From assembly GCA_948467675.1 (NCBI GenBank), contig CAOKFI010000026.1, forward strand, positions 1 to 40,181: a stretch of DNA of 40,181 nucleotides, read 5' to 3'. The notes below the pieces were generated by a model, which worked only from the letters and a program-made list of their open reading frames with translations, was not told the DNA's origin and did no database searches. The position numbers and the translations under genes were made by a program. The stretch comes from an uncultured Porphyromonadaceae bacterium (GTDB lineage Bacteria > Bacteroidota > Bacteroidia > Bacteroidales > Muribaculaceae). This document shows positions 26,569 through 35,406 of the stretch, one piece after another (positions within the stretch are counted from its first letter, which is position 1; each line of letters starts with the position of its first letter).

Positions 26569-28339
26569 CTGACAGTTCCAGCCAACGGAATTCCTTTTCG
26601 TCGATCAGTTCTTTGATCTCATTATATCGTGCCGATTTGTTTTCTATATCTGCTATGGCTTCTCCTGAGGCAAATAACGCCTCTAATTCATTTCGTTCTG
26701 CATTGAGACATTCCAGTTCCTTTGTGAGAGTCTCCATCTCGAGTTTCTCCTTATATGTGAGACGTATGGAAGGTCTGGGAGCTGTTGCTTGCTGTGGTTT
26801 CTTTTCCGGTTTGGTGGTTTCTTGTTTTGACTTGTTTTCTTCGATCCATGTGCGATAGTCAGAATAATTTCCGGGAAAGTCTTTGACAACACCGTCGCCC
26901 TCGAATACAAATAGATGATCCACGATTGTATCGAGAAAGAAGCGGTCGTGGGATATCACTATCACACATCCCTTGAATTCGGCCAGATATTCTTCGAGCA
27001 ATCCGAGAGTTACTATGTCGAGATCATTGGTAGGCTCATCGAGAATCAGGAAGTTCGGAGAGCGCATCAGTACAGATGCCAGATGCAGCCGGCATCTTTC
27101 GCCTCCGCTCAGTGTATGTATATATTTTTGTTGGTCGGCTGGCGAAAACAGGAAATGCTGAAGAAATTGCATTGGAGAGTAGTGCTCCCCGCCATTTATT
27201 GTAATGTCATCGGCAGTCTCGGTGATCGCATCGATCACTCTTTTGTTGTTATCGAATGTAATGCCGTCCTGACTGTAATAACCGAAACGTACGGTCTCTC
27301 CTACATTCCATTCACCGGAATCGACCGGAATCAGTCCCTGTAGCAGTTTTATAAAAGTCGATTTGCCTGCTCCGTTGTGTCCTACGATCCCTAATTTCTC
27401 ATAACGTGCGAATGTATAGGAAAAGTTATCCAGTATTACTTTATCTCCGAAACGTTTGCTTACTCCTGATGCCTCAAATATTTTTGATCCTATATATTCC
27501 GATTTTACATTGAGGCGGATCTGTCGTTCAGTATAGTCGGCCTGAGAACGGCGTTTGAGATCATGGAAGGCGTCGATACGGAATTTGGCTTTTCCCGCAC
27601 GTGCCTGCGGCTGACGGCTCATCCATTCCTGCTCTTTTCGCAGAGTGTTGCGAACTTTGGCAAGTTCGCCGGTTAGAGCCTCTATACGCTCCTGGCGTCG
27701 ACGGAGATAGTAGTTGTAATTCCCATCATAGGTGAATATCTGCTTTTGATCGAGTTCTATTATTTTGTTGCAGACGCGATCCAGAAAATATCGGTCATGT
27801 GTTACCATAAGCAGAGTGACCCGACTGCGCCTGAGCCAGTTTTCAAGCCATTCTATCACCTCTATATCAAGATGATTCGTCGGCTCGTCGAGTATTATGA
27901 GATCCGGCTCCTGAAGAATTGTATTTGCGAGAGCTATTCGTTTCTGCTGGCCGCCGGACATGGTGGATACAGATGCGTCAAGATCCTTGATGCCGAGTTG
28001 GGTGAGGAGTTGCCGTGCGCGGTCGGCACTGCTCCAGCTGCTGTCGTCATGTGTTGGAGCCGTACCTCCGCATACACTCATTGGCGTATCTGACGGAGCG
28101 AATATCGGTGATTGATCCAGTATTGCGACTCTGATGCCGCTACGGAATGTGATCGATCCCGAATCGGCTGACTCTTTTCCGGCAATAAGACGCAGAAGGG
28201 TCGATTTGCCGGTTCCGTTTTTAGCGATGACGCCTATTTTATCGCCTTGGTTTACACCGAATGTTATACTGTCGAACAGCATCCGGTCTCCATAACTTTT
28301 AGTCAGGTCTTCGACTTGCAGGTAACTGATGAGTGCCAT
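26552..28339 (-). CDS. ABC-F family ATPase (Uup-like)
   Basis: A 595-residue soluble protein with two ABC domains and no membrane segment, as in ABC-F proteins that act on ribosomes. The first domain has KNGTGKST (about 40-47), MSGGQQKR and LIILDEPTNHLD. The second has GHNGAGKST, LSGGERCR and FLILDEPTNDLD. A charged linker lies between the domains. A C-terminal extension of about 85 residues (TYKEKLEMETLTKELECLNAERNELEALF) is a coiled coil, as in Uup, rather than the short tail of antibiotic-resistance ABC-F proteins. A housekeeping ribosome or DNA-related role is therefore more likely than drug resistance. It has its own TATCTTTG promoter. Confidence 0.92.
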   Translation of the reverse strand: MALISYLQVEDLTKSYGDRMLFDSITFGVNQGDKIGVIAKNGTGKSTLLRLIAGKESADSGSITFRSGIRVAILDQSPIFAPSDTPMSVCGGTAPTHDDSSWSSADRARQLLTQLGIKDLDASVSTMSGGQQKRIALANTILQEPDLIILDEPTNHLDIEVIEWLENWLRRSRVTLLMVTHDRYFLDRVCNKIIELDQKQIFTYDGNYNYYLRRRQERIEALTGELAKVRNTLRKEQEWMSRQPQARAGKAKFRIDAFHDLKRRSQADYTERQIRLNVKSEYIGSKIFEASGVSKRFGDKVILDNFSYTFARYEKLGIVGHNGAGKSTFIKLLQGLIPVDSGEWNVGETVRFGYYSQDGITFDNNKRVIDAITETADDITINGGEHYSPMQFLQHFLFSPADQQKYIHTLSGGERCRLHLASVLMRSPNFLILDEPTNDLDIVTLGLLEEYLAEFKGCVIVISHDRFFLDTIVDHLFVFEGDGVVKDFPGNYSDYRTWIEENKSKQETTKPEKKPQQATAPRPSIRLTYKEKLEMETLTKELECLNAERNELEALFASGEAIADIENKSARYNEIKELIDEKEFRWLELSEKEPR

Positions 28340-28364
28340 GTGGGTACGATACGTATCTTATTTG

Positions 28365-28372
28365 CAAAGATA
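28365..28372 (-). promoter_or_regulatory. ABC-F gene promoter -7 box TATCTTTG
   Basis: An exact TAnnTTTG match on the minus strand, 25 bp upstream of the start codon and preceded by CTTTTTCGC. It lies immediately after the thiL terminator. Confidence 0.78.
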
Positions 28373-28373
28373 G

Positions 28374-28413
28374 CGAAAAAGCCCGGATGCCAGCGAAGGC
28401 TTCAGGGCTTTTC
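28374..28413 (-). terminator. Terminator of the sppA-lpxK-punA-thiL operon
   Basis: On the minus strand AAAAGCCC (28412-28405) pairs with GGGCTTTT (28384-28377), followed by a T-run. It lies 25 bp past the thiL stop and just before the ABC-F promoter. Confidence 0.82.
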
Positions 28414-28437
28414 GGATAGATTATTGTTAAGTATCGG

Positions 28438-29475
28438 TTATTCAGACATGTGATTCCATCCTTGGGCGCGTAATGGAATCTCGCCTCCGTCGCGTGTTAC
28501 AAGCGCGCAGCCGAGATCTTCACGGGTGATGTGTCCGATAAGTTTTATGCCCGGCAATTTATCAATAGCATCGTGCTGCGACAGAGGTACAGTAAAGAGC
28601 AACTCGTAATCCTCGCCACCGTTTAGGGCGGCTGTGACCAGATTCATGTTCAATTCCTCGGCCATGATTGCTGTCTGATAGTCGATCGGAATCCGATCTT
28701 CGTAAACACGGCATCCTACATGGCTCTGCTTGCAGATATGCAGTAACTCCGACGACAATCCGTCCGAAACATCCATCATGGATGTCGGTACGATACCGGC
28801 TTTATCCAGTTCCTCGATTATGTCGCGCCTGGCTTCCGGCTTGAGCTGTCGTTCCACAAGATACTCTTTGCCTGCAAAATTTGGTACGAAATCTTTCTGG
28901 CCGGCCGACGCCACTTTCTCCCGCTCGAGCAATTGCAATCCCATGTATGCGGCACCTAAATCTCCGCTGACACATATCAGATCCGTGTCTTTGGCACCGT
29001 CACGGTACACGATTTTTCCCTTTGGTGCATCGCCTATACATGTAATGCTGATCACAAGCCCTGAACGTGACGATGTGGTATCTCCGCCAATGAGGTCGAC
29101 ACCGTATATCTCACATGCCAGCTTTATTCCGGAATATAGAACTTCGATATGCTCTACGGTAAAGCGTTTGGATATGCCGAGCGATACTGTGATCTGTCGC
29201 GGGCGGCCGTTCATGGCATATATATCGCTGAAGTTGACTACCGCGGCCTTATATCCCAAGTGCTTCAACGGGACATAGGTCAAGTCGAAATGTATGCCCT
29301 CGAGGAGCAGATCCGTGGTAACCAATACCTCGCTGTCTTTATATTCAAGCACGGCGCCGTCATCGCCCACTCCTTTGAGTGTTGATGCATTATGGTGTGT
29401 CAGACCCTCTGTAAGACGGTCTATGAGACCGAATTCGCCTAATGCTGATATTTCTGTATGTTGCTGATCCGACAT
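28438..29475 (-). CDS. thiL: Thiamin-monophosphate kinase
   Basis: ThiL phosphorylates thiamin phosphate to the active cofactor TPP, completing the pathway whose other genes lie at 9152-15004. The 345-residue protein has the PurM/AIRS-like fold. The N-terminal GEFGLIDRL and the Mg-ATP motifs GVGDDGAVLE and TTDLLLEGIHF are clear, followed by LGYKAAVVNFSDIYAMNGRP, GGDTTSSRSG and MMDVSDGLSSEL. It starts 16 bp after punA, in an operon that lacks a TPP riboswitch, so its control differs from that of the main thi operon. Confidence 0.95.
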   Translation of the reverse strand: MSDQQHTEISALGEFGLIDRLTEGLTHHNASTLKGVGDDGAVLEYKDSEVLVTTDLLLEGIHFDLTYVPLKHLGYKAAVVNFSDIYAMNGRPRQITVSLGISKRFTVEHIEVLYSGIKLACEIYGVDLIGGDTTSSRSGLVISITCIGDAPKGKIVYRDGAKDTDLICVSGDLGAAYMGLQLLEREKVASAGQKDFVPNFAGKEYLVERQLKPEARRDIIEELDKAGIVPTSMMDVSDGLSSELLHICKQSHVGCRVYEDRIPIDYQTAIMAEELNMNLVTAALNGGEDYELLFTVPLSQHDAIDKLPGIKLIGHITREDLGCALVTRDGGEIPLRAQGWNHMSE

Positions 29476-29491
29476 ATAGTTTTTATGAATG

Positions 29492-30307
29492 TTAGAAACG
29501 GCTTACAAGTTCACGCATGATTTCCATCATCTTGGGCTGTGCGCCCTGAGCTGCTTTCTGGACTTCCTCATGCGAGACTTTCTCTACAATACCTTCGACA
29601 CCGAGATCTGTTATGACAGAAACTGCGAAAACCTCCATTCCTGAGTGGCGGGCCACAATGACTTCCGGTACCGTCGACATACCTACGGCATCGCCCCCGA
29701 TTATATGAAAATAACGGTATTCAGCCGGAGTCTCGAATGTCGGGCCTGATGTGCCTACATATACACCCTGCATCACACGTATGTCCTTTTCTTTGGCAAT
29801 ATCGAGGGCATGCTTGATCAGACGGTGTGAATATGCCTCGCTCATGTCCGGGAAACGCGGACCGAGTTCATTGTAGTTTTTGCCGCGGAGCGGATGTTCT
29901 GGGAAAAGATTTATATGATCAGTAATAATCATTATGTCACCGATTTCAAATGCCGGATTCATTCCACCTGCGGCATTGCTTACGAACAGAGTCTCTATAC
30001 CCAAGGCTTTCATTACACGGACAGGAAATGTGACCTGTTTCATGTCGTATCCCTCATAAAAATGGAATCGGCCCTGCATCGCCATGACACGTTTGCTGCC
30101 AAGTGTGCCGAATATAAGATTTCCGCTGTGGCCTTCGACTGTCGAGACCGGGAAGTTAGGGATATCGGTGTAGGGTATATATTGTTTGTTGTCGATATGG
30201 TCGACAAGGGCACCGAGGCCGGTACCGAGAATTATCGCTGTCTTAGGCATCTCGCCTTCCACGCGTGAGCGTATGTAATCGGCGGTCTGTTTGATGGTCT
30301 GTAACAT
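29492..30307 (-). CDS. punA: Purine-nucleoside phosphorylase
   Basis: This enzyme cleaves purine nucleosides with phosphate for salvage. The 271-residue protein matches the trimeric PNP group: MPKTAIILGTGLGALVDH (phosphate-binding Gly loop), VEGHSGNLIFG, MQGRFHFYEGYDMKQVTFPVRVMKALG, FVSNAAGGMN and VGTSGPTFETPAEYRYFHIIGGDAVGMSTVPE. I chose the ATG at 30307 (MLQTIKQ); an in-frame ATG at 30340 would add 11 residues that do not fit the family. It lies between lpxK (58 bp upstream) and thiL (16 bp downstream) on one transcript. Confidence 0.95.
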   Translation of the reverse strand: MLQTIKQTADYIRSRVEGEMPKTAIILGTGLGALVDHIDNKQYIPYTDIPNFPVSTVEGHSGNLIFGTLGSKRVMAMQGRFHFYEGYDMKQVTFPVRVMKALGIETLFVSNAAGGMNPAFEIGDIMIITDHINLFPEHPLRGKNYNELGPRFPDMSEAYSHRLIKHALDIAKEKDIRVMQGVYVGTSGPTFETPAEYRYFHIIGGDAVGMSTVPEVIVARHSGMEVFAVSVITDLGVEGIVEKVSHEEVQKAAQGAQPKMMEIMRELVSRF

Positions 30308-30365
30308 AATTGTTGGAATTTGGTCTGTTAAATAAAACAATAGGTATGAGGGATGGGTTCATTGC

Positions 30366-31469
30366 CTATTGGCTTGTGGAGTTGCCGTCGGCTATGAGTT
30401 TCCGGAGAGTCTCGTCAAACGATACGTTTCCTTGTTGCTGCGTGAACTGGACTTTTACCGGCAGATAGAATGTGTGGGCTTTTAATGCCTGCGGATAATG
30501 AGGATGACAGGCAAGCTTCACAGCATCTTTCTCTGTCGTGATGATATATTTCTTTTTGCCAGGCATAGCTTCGAACCTTTCCAGTATACGGTCTATGTCC
30601 CGGTATGAGAAATTATGGTGGTCAGAGAAGACTTTTACCTTGATTCGAGCCTTGAATGTCCGTAGATAACGGATAAATGGTTTCGGGTTGGCTATGCCGG
30701 ATATCGCCAGTATTGTATCGTCTTCAGTAAGCCAGTTAAGATACGGTATATAGGTCACATCGTCGGGAAACACCGAGACAAGATGTCCATACACGAATCT
30801 GGAGAAAAACAATTTCTGATACGGATACAGGTCAAGACGTTTTGTAAATGCCCTGCATTCGATCGGCTTCAGATCTTCGGGACATTTGGTCACGATCACA
30901 ATGTCAGCACGGTTGAATGCAAAGGTCGACTCGCGCAATCGCCCCAACGGAAGCATCCTGTCGTTGAAAGCCGGACGGTTGAATTCGGTCAGTACTATGG
31001 CTACCGACGGTTTGACATAGCGGTGCTGGAAGGCGTCATCGAGCAGAATCAGGTTTACCGACGGATCGATATTGCGCAATTCCTCTATACCCTGACAGCG
31101 GTCCTCGCATACTCCGACAGTCACATCTTTCCCGTATTTGCGGTATATCTGGTATGGTTCGTCGCCTATATCGTTCGGCCCTGTACGGTCGCTGGCAAGG
31201 AGAAAACCTTTTGTCCTGCGGCGGTATCCGCGACTGAGGACGCCAATCCTGAAGCTGTAGCGCAGACTGTCAATGATATATTCGGTATGAGGCGTCTTTC
31301 CTGTTCCTCCTATAGCGATATTGCCTATGACTACGACCGGAATGTCGAATTCCTGTTGTTTCAATATGCCCATGTCGAACAGACGGTTACGCATGTCAGT
31401 GACCATTCCGTATACTTTTGATACCGGATTAAGCACTAACGATGAGAATACCTTGTTCTTCTTGGCCAT
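30366..31469 (-). CDS. lpxK: Tetraacyldisaccharide 4'-kinase
   Basis: LpxK adds the 4'-phosphate of lipid A at the inner face of the cytoplasmic membrane. The 367-residue protein has the P-loop GGTGKTP at 54-60 in VVVIGNIAIGGTGKTPHTEYI, followed by the RIGVLSRGYRRRTKGF block, GDEPYQIYRKY and LILLDDAFQHRYV, all typical of LpxK. It follows sppA by 33 bp and precedes punA in a gene order I recall from other Bacteroidales. No odd features are seen. Confidence 0.95.
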   Translation of the reverse strand: MAKKNKVFSSLVLNPVSKVYGMVTDMRNRLFDMGILKQQEFDIPVVVIGNIAIGGTGKTPHTEYIIDSLRYSFRIGVLSRGYRRRTKGFLLASDRTGPNDIGDEPYQIYRKYGKDVTVGVCEDRCQGIEELRNIDPSVNLILLDDAFQHRYVKPSVAIVLTEFNRPAFNDRMLPLGRLRESTFAFNRADIVIVTKCPEDLKPIECRAFTKRLDLYPYQKLFFSRFVYGHLVSVFPDDVTYIPYLNWLTEDDTILAISGIANPKPFIRYLRTFKARIKVKVFSDHHNFSYRDIDRILERFEAMPGKKKYIITTEKDAVKLACHPHYPQALKAHTFYLPVKVQFTQQQGNVSFDETLRKLIADGNSTSQ

Positions 31470-31502
31470 TTGATGGTGATATGTTGTAGGAATTATAGGC
31501 GT

Positions 31503-33293
31503 TTATTCTATAACAACTGTTTCCATGCGGCATTGCATCGGTTCAAGTGTTTTAACACGCTCGATAGCGTTGTAGAACTCGTATGCATCGCCAAGCTGAC
31601 TGCGTACGATCCGCTCTTTGATCGTACCTTCCATGGCGAGGGCTTCTTCCCACCATTTTTTATGGATGCGTGGATATTCATCGATTGCATATCCTTTGAT
31701 GTCAAGATCAGCAGCCATGTCGCTTATCACATCGTGAAGTGGTTTAAGGTCATCGACCAAATGCAGACGTAAGGCTGCCATACCGTCCCATACACGGCCT
31801 TCTGCGATTGCTTTAATTGAATCTACAGGCATGTTGCGCCCTTCGGCACAACGTCCTACGAAGGTCTCGTAGCCTCGGTTTATCATCTGTTGCATTTTTG
31901 CCTGTTGTGACGGAGACATCGGTTCTGCAAGAGAGGGGAAATTGCCATTGGCATTGGTCTGGACTGTTCCGAAACCGAGCGACAGTTTGTCGGTAAGCAG
32001 CTCTTTGGCGCATGGAATGAGTCCGAATATACCGATAGAGCCGGTGAGTGTGGTAGGCTGCGCGTATATGCGGTCTGCTCCACAAGATATATAATATCCG
32101 CCGGAGGCTGCTACATCGCCCATCGACACATAGAATTTCTTGCCTTTTTTCTTGAATTGTTCCAAGGCCTCCCATATCTGTTCTGATGCGTATGCACTGC
32201 CGCCGCCCGAATTCACTCTGAGTATAAGGCCGGCGATATCTTCGTTTTCGGCTAAGTCGAGAATCTGCGGTACCATTGTCGAAGCCGCAATACAGTTGCC
32301 GTCGCCGTTGTCGACTATATCGCCTGTGGCATAGAGTATGGCTATTGTCTTTTTCTTATCCTGTCTGATATCTGGAAGATATGAGGGATCAAGTATGTTG
32401 ACATCTTTGCAATAGTCAGCGACCGCCACGAGCGGGAGATCGTCTTTTTCTTTGGTGTCTGTAAGTTCTTTCAGGCGCTTCTCGACTTCATGGCGGTAAT
32501 ACAGTCCGTCGGCAGCCCTGACGGTTATATAATGTTCGGCGTTTTCGGTCACAATCATGTTGTCTGCCCATCTGTTGACATCGGCGACGTCTACATGACG
32601 GTTTTCAGCAATCTGCTCTGAAAGCACGCCCCAGATAGAATTCAGATATACCTCCTGCTGCATACGGCTGGCGGCGCTCATTTCTTTAAGGATAAACGGC
32701 TCTACGGCACTTTTGAAAGTGCCGACTTTCAATACCTGCATTTCGACACCGAGTTTGTCGAGCAGTCCGGTATAAAATATTGTGGTGGCAGCCAATCCGT
32801 GGATATCGATGCTGCCTTGCGGATTGATGAAAAGGGAATCAGCCACGGATGCTATGTAATAGTCTCCCTGGGAATAGCTGTCGGCATAGGATATGATCCA
32901 TTTGCCGGATTGTTGGAATACACGGAGAGCCTCTGCTATGGACTGGCGTGTAGCAACTCCGGCTGAAGAACCACCGCAATTTATGTATATGCCGGAAATT
33001 CGTTTATCGGTTGCTGCCCGGCGGATGGCGCCGGTTATATCGTTGAGCCCAGTGGTCTCCGGTTCGCCTCCAGATATTATATCGGCCAACGCCGGTGTCG
33101 AAGCACGTTCCTCTATTACACCCGATAGATCGAGATAGAGTATCGACTTGTTACTTATTTTGACAGGCGCGGAGGTGTTAAGATCCGACATGGCAACGCC
33201 GATAGTCATGAAAAACAGGATACCCAATAAAAGAACTGATGCCCAGATGGCTGCCATAGAACCCATGAAGGACACGAAAAAGCGCTTTAACAT
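31503..33293 (-). CDS. sppA: Signal peptide peptidase SppA, 67K type
   Basis: A membrane-anchored serine protease that degrades cleaved signal peptides. The 596-residue double-domain form has one N-terminal membrane segment (about residues 14-34). The Ser/Lys dyad is visible as Lys194 in VGTFKSAVEPF and Ser397 in GDVAASGGYYISCGADRIYAQP, close to the E. coli positions (209 and 409). The start at 33293 (MLKRFFVSFMG) was chosen because the frame's earlier ATG at 33338 lies inside the TATCTTTG promoter. It is the first gene of the operon with lpxK, punA and thiL. Confidence 0.95.
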   Translation of the reverse strand: MLKRFFVSFMGSMAAIWASVLLLGILFFMTIGVAMSDLNTSAPVKISNKSILYLDLSGVIEERASTPALADIISGGEPETTGLNDITGAIRRAATDKRISGIYINCGGSSAGVATRQSIAEALRVFQQSGKWIISYADSYSQGDYYIASVADSLFINPQGSIDIHGLAATTIFYTGLLDKLGVEMQVLKVGTFKSAVEPFILKEMSAASRMQQEVYLNSIWGVLSEQIAENRHVDVADVNRWADNMIVTENAEHYITVRAADGLYYRHEVEKRLKELTDTKEKDDLPLVAVADYCKDVNILDPSYLPDIRQDKKKTIAILYATGDIVDNGDGNCIAASTMVPQILDLAENEDIAGLILRVNSGGGSAYASEQIWEALEQFKKKGKKFYVSMGDVAASGGYYISCGADRIYAQPTTLTGSIGIFGLIPCAKELLTDKLSLGFGTVQTNANGNFPSLAEPMSPSQQAKMQQMINRGYETFVGRCAEGRNMPVDSIKAIAEGRVWDGMAALRLHLVDDLKPLHDVISDMAADLDIKGYAIDEYPRIHKKWWEEALAMEGTIKERIVRSQLGDAYEFYNAIERVKTLEPMQCRMETVVIE

Positions 33294-33335
33294 ATTGTGC
33301 AGCGGATAAAAATGTATTTTAACTTTAGTTCGCAA

Positions 33336-33343
33336 CAAAGATA
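33336..33343 (-). promoter_or_regulatory. sppA operon promoter -7 box TATCTTTG
   Basis: An exact TAnnTTTG match on the minus strand, 42 bp upstream of the sppA start. It rules out the upstream ATG at 33338, which lies within it. Confidence 0.78.
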
Positions 33344-33396
33344 AAACAATCCCTCAACCCGACAAAACCAAATCGGATCAAAAAAATGTCTGGTTG

Positions 33397-35244
33397 TTAC
33401 GGTTGATATTTGGGGACTTCTATGAATGATGCTTGAAAATGTTGCCCATTGAAGTGTCTTTTTAGAGAGATGACGATGTTATTAGACCCTTTTTTGAGTT
33501 GGATTGCTACCGGATTTCGCATCCAGTATAATTGCTCGTCGGTATATGGTAATTCTTCTTCAAGGCGTGCCCAAGTATTATAATGATAGCGATAGGCTCC
33601 TGGTTCATTCCAGATCGGTGGAGTAATATTGATTCCGTTGACAGATATTCTTCCTTCATTAGGCCATTCGCCTTGTTGGGCTATACCGTCTGAATTTCGG
33701 TTTGATCGTGCCGGAGCCTCAAATCCGATTTTGAAATATTTTACAGTATCGATATCGCTATGTATATTTCGGCTTATCTGGCACGAGAGCGGAATATTGT
33801 CTGGGATATTGTGAACTCTGCACAAGGCATCCAGATCAAGGATATCGCCATAAGCTTTAAATTCGCAGTTGATCGTGTCGTTATGGATCTCGACATCCCA
33901 TTCGGGAGCATGGATAGGCGTCCAGTATGACAATTCTTGTTCGAGAAACCATTGTTTATGGTATGCAATGCGTTTCTGAAAATTCTCGAATTGCTGCATC
34001 CCACGATCGGTATGAGGCGGTATTATCGTTCCGTATGGCATCGAATCGTCTGTACTTGTTGAACCGCCGTACCATGCCCGTTCGCTAAAAGCCATAATTC
34101 CGCTTGCGAGACCGTTGTGTTGTGCAGTAAGATCTTTGTCTTCCACTCGTACGTCATTCCAGAGGCATACGATTCCTCCGATCCGATGCTTATCGGCACG
34201 TCCTGTTCCGCAAATGGTGTGGAAATATATCTTGGCTGTAGCCAGCAGAGGATCGTAATTGTTTAGATATCCCATGGCTGAATCCACGAATGGTACATTC
34301 TCAGGATATTTTTCACCGTTAAGTCCGCCTTCTCGCCAGAATTGTCGGATGGTAAAGCTGTCGGCGGGGAGCCCCGGATCCCATGCCATGGTGTTTCGTC
34401 CATGACTCCTGACAAGCTTCTGTGCCCAAGACATGAACCCGTCCGGATCGGTTATGTGGACTTCGTCTGATCCGATATGAATATATGGGCATATATCTGC
34501 CGGAATTTCCTCACAGAATTCGGCGATACAGCGTTCCAATATATTTTTGCCACGTTCGCTGTCCATAGGCACACCGAATGTGGTTTGGAAATAGTCGCTG
34601 TGTCCCGGCATGTCGATTTCTGGTATAATCATAATGCCGCGTTGGTCTGCATATTCGAATATCTCACGGATCTCATCGTAGGTATAAAATTTGCCTTGGT
34701 CACGTCCGGGACGCTGGAACCGGCCGTCGTTGAGTCTTGGAAACGATTTACATTCGATGCGCCAGGCTGGCTTGTCAGTGAGATGCCATTGAAATGTATT
34801 TAGTTTATATGACGACATTATGTCGATGTATTTTTTGATCCTATCTACACCGGCAAAATTCCTGCCATCATCATACAAAAAACCACGTATAGGGAACTCC
34901 GGATAGTCTGTTATCTGTATCTGAGGATATGATCCGTCTGGTTGACGTAGCTGCATTAGTGTTCTTTTAGCCCATAAAGCCCCTTGACGGTCATTGGCTG
35001 ATATTTGGATATGTTTGTCGTTAATGATTAGTCTGTAGCTTTCGCGTGACGCTGGCAGATCGACAATTCCCGAGGCGATTGTAATTGTTGGAACTGTGTC
35101 TTCAGGTACGATATATGTATGTCCTAACCATTTGATTGATTGTGGCTGAGGTATTATCGGCAGTTCGTCGCTTGATGCTTTGGCTGAGGTTGCGATACTG
35201 GCATATATCAGCATAAATGAAACGATGGCGTATTTTAGGCTCAT
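33397..35244 (-). CDS. GH20 beta-N-acetylhexosaminidase
   Basis: A 615-residue exported glycosidase that releases terminal GlcNAc or GalNAc from host glycans or chitin-type oligosaccharides by substrate-assisted catalysis. A signal peptide covers about residues 1-23. A GH20b N-terminal domain (PIIPQPQSIKWLG to about 115) precedes the TIM barrel (IRGFLYDDGRNF, FQWHLTDKPAWRIE). The catalytic pair is D260-E261 in YIHIGSDEVHITD. A beta-rich C-terminal region (about 470-615) may aid binding. The residue after the signal peptide is not a lipobox Cys, so it is probably periplasmic. It follows the DUF5686 gene after 162 bp holding two -7 boxes. Confidence 0.93.
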   Translation of the reverse strand: MSLKYAIVSFMLIYASIATSAKASSDELPIIPQPQSIKWLGHTYIVPEDTVPTITIASGIVDLPASRESYRLIINDKHIQISANDRQGALWAKRTLMQLRQPDGSYPQIQITDYPEFPIRGFLYDDGRNFAGVDRIKKYIDIMSSYKLNTFQWHLTDKPAWRIECKSFPRLNDGRFQRPGRDQGKFYTYDEIREIFEYADQRGIMIIPEIDMPGHSDYFQTTFGVPMDSERGKNILERCIAEFCEEIPADICPYIHIGSDEVHITDPDGFMSWAQKLVRSHGRNTMAWDPGLPADSFTIRQFWREGGLNGEKYPENVPFVDSAMGYLNNYDPLLATAKIYFHTICGTGRADKHRIGGIVCLWNDVRVEDKDLTAQHNGLASGIMAFSERAWYGGSTSTDDSMPYGTIIPPHTDRGMQQFENFQKRIAYHKQWFLEQELSYWTPIHAPEWDVEIHNDTINCEFKAYGDILDLDALCRVHNIPDNIPLSCQISRNIHSDIDTVKYFKIGFEAPARSNRNSDGIAQQGEWPNEGRISVNGINITPPIWNEPGAYRYHYNTWARLEEELPYTDEQLYWMRNPVAIQLKKGSNNIVISLKRHFNGQHFQASFIEVPKYQP

Positions 35245-35272
35245 TATGATTTATGGTTAAAAGTGATTTTAA

Positions 35273-35280
35273 CAAAGATA
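35273..35280 (-). promoter_or_regulatory. GH20 proximal promoter -7 box TATCTTTG
   Basis: An exact TAnnTTTG match on the minus strand 28 bp upstream of the GH20 start. The upstream sequence contains the palindrome at 35299-35312. Confidence 0.72.
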
Positions 35281-35298
35281 CGGATAAGTCGAGAGCAA

Positions 35299-35312
35299 AA
35301 GCAAGCTTGCTT
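35299..35312. repeat. 14-bp perfect palindrome between two GH20 promoters
   Basis: AAGCAAGCTTGCTT is a perfect palindrome. It sits about 20 bp upstream of the proximal -7 box and downstream of the distal one. A second short dyad, CGAGAGTATCTCG (35327-35339), lies nearby. This may be an operator or part of an interspersed element. Confidence 0.6.
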
Positions 35313-35347
35313 GCGATTTTGCCGAGCGAGAGTATCTCGGGCGAAGC

Positions 35348-35355
35348 CAAAGATA
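35348..35355 (-). promoter_or_regulatory. GH20 distal promoter -7 box TATCTTTG
   Basis: An exact match on the minus strand preceded by TTTTTTCG; the 16-mer TTTTTTCGTATCTTTG is identical to that before hisS. It lies 75 bp upstream of the proximal box. Confidence 0.6.
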
Positions 35356-35406
35356 CGAAAAAATACGTTTCGTTGAATCTTGTTCTGCGAATAAAATTCT
35401 TTCTTA

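Noticed and set aside
35299-35340. CRISPR-like or IS-end repeat
   Set aside because: Only one palindrome is present, without regularly spaced copies, a transposase frame or target-site duplication.
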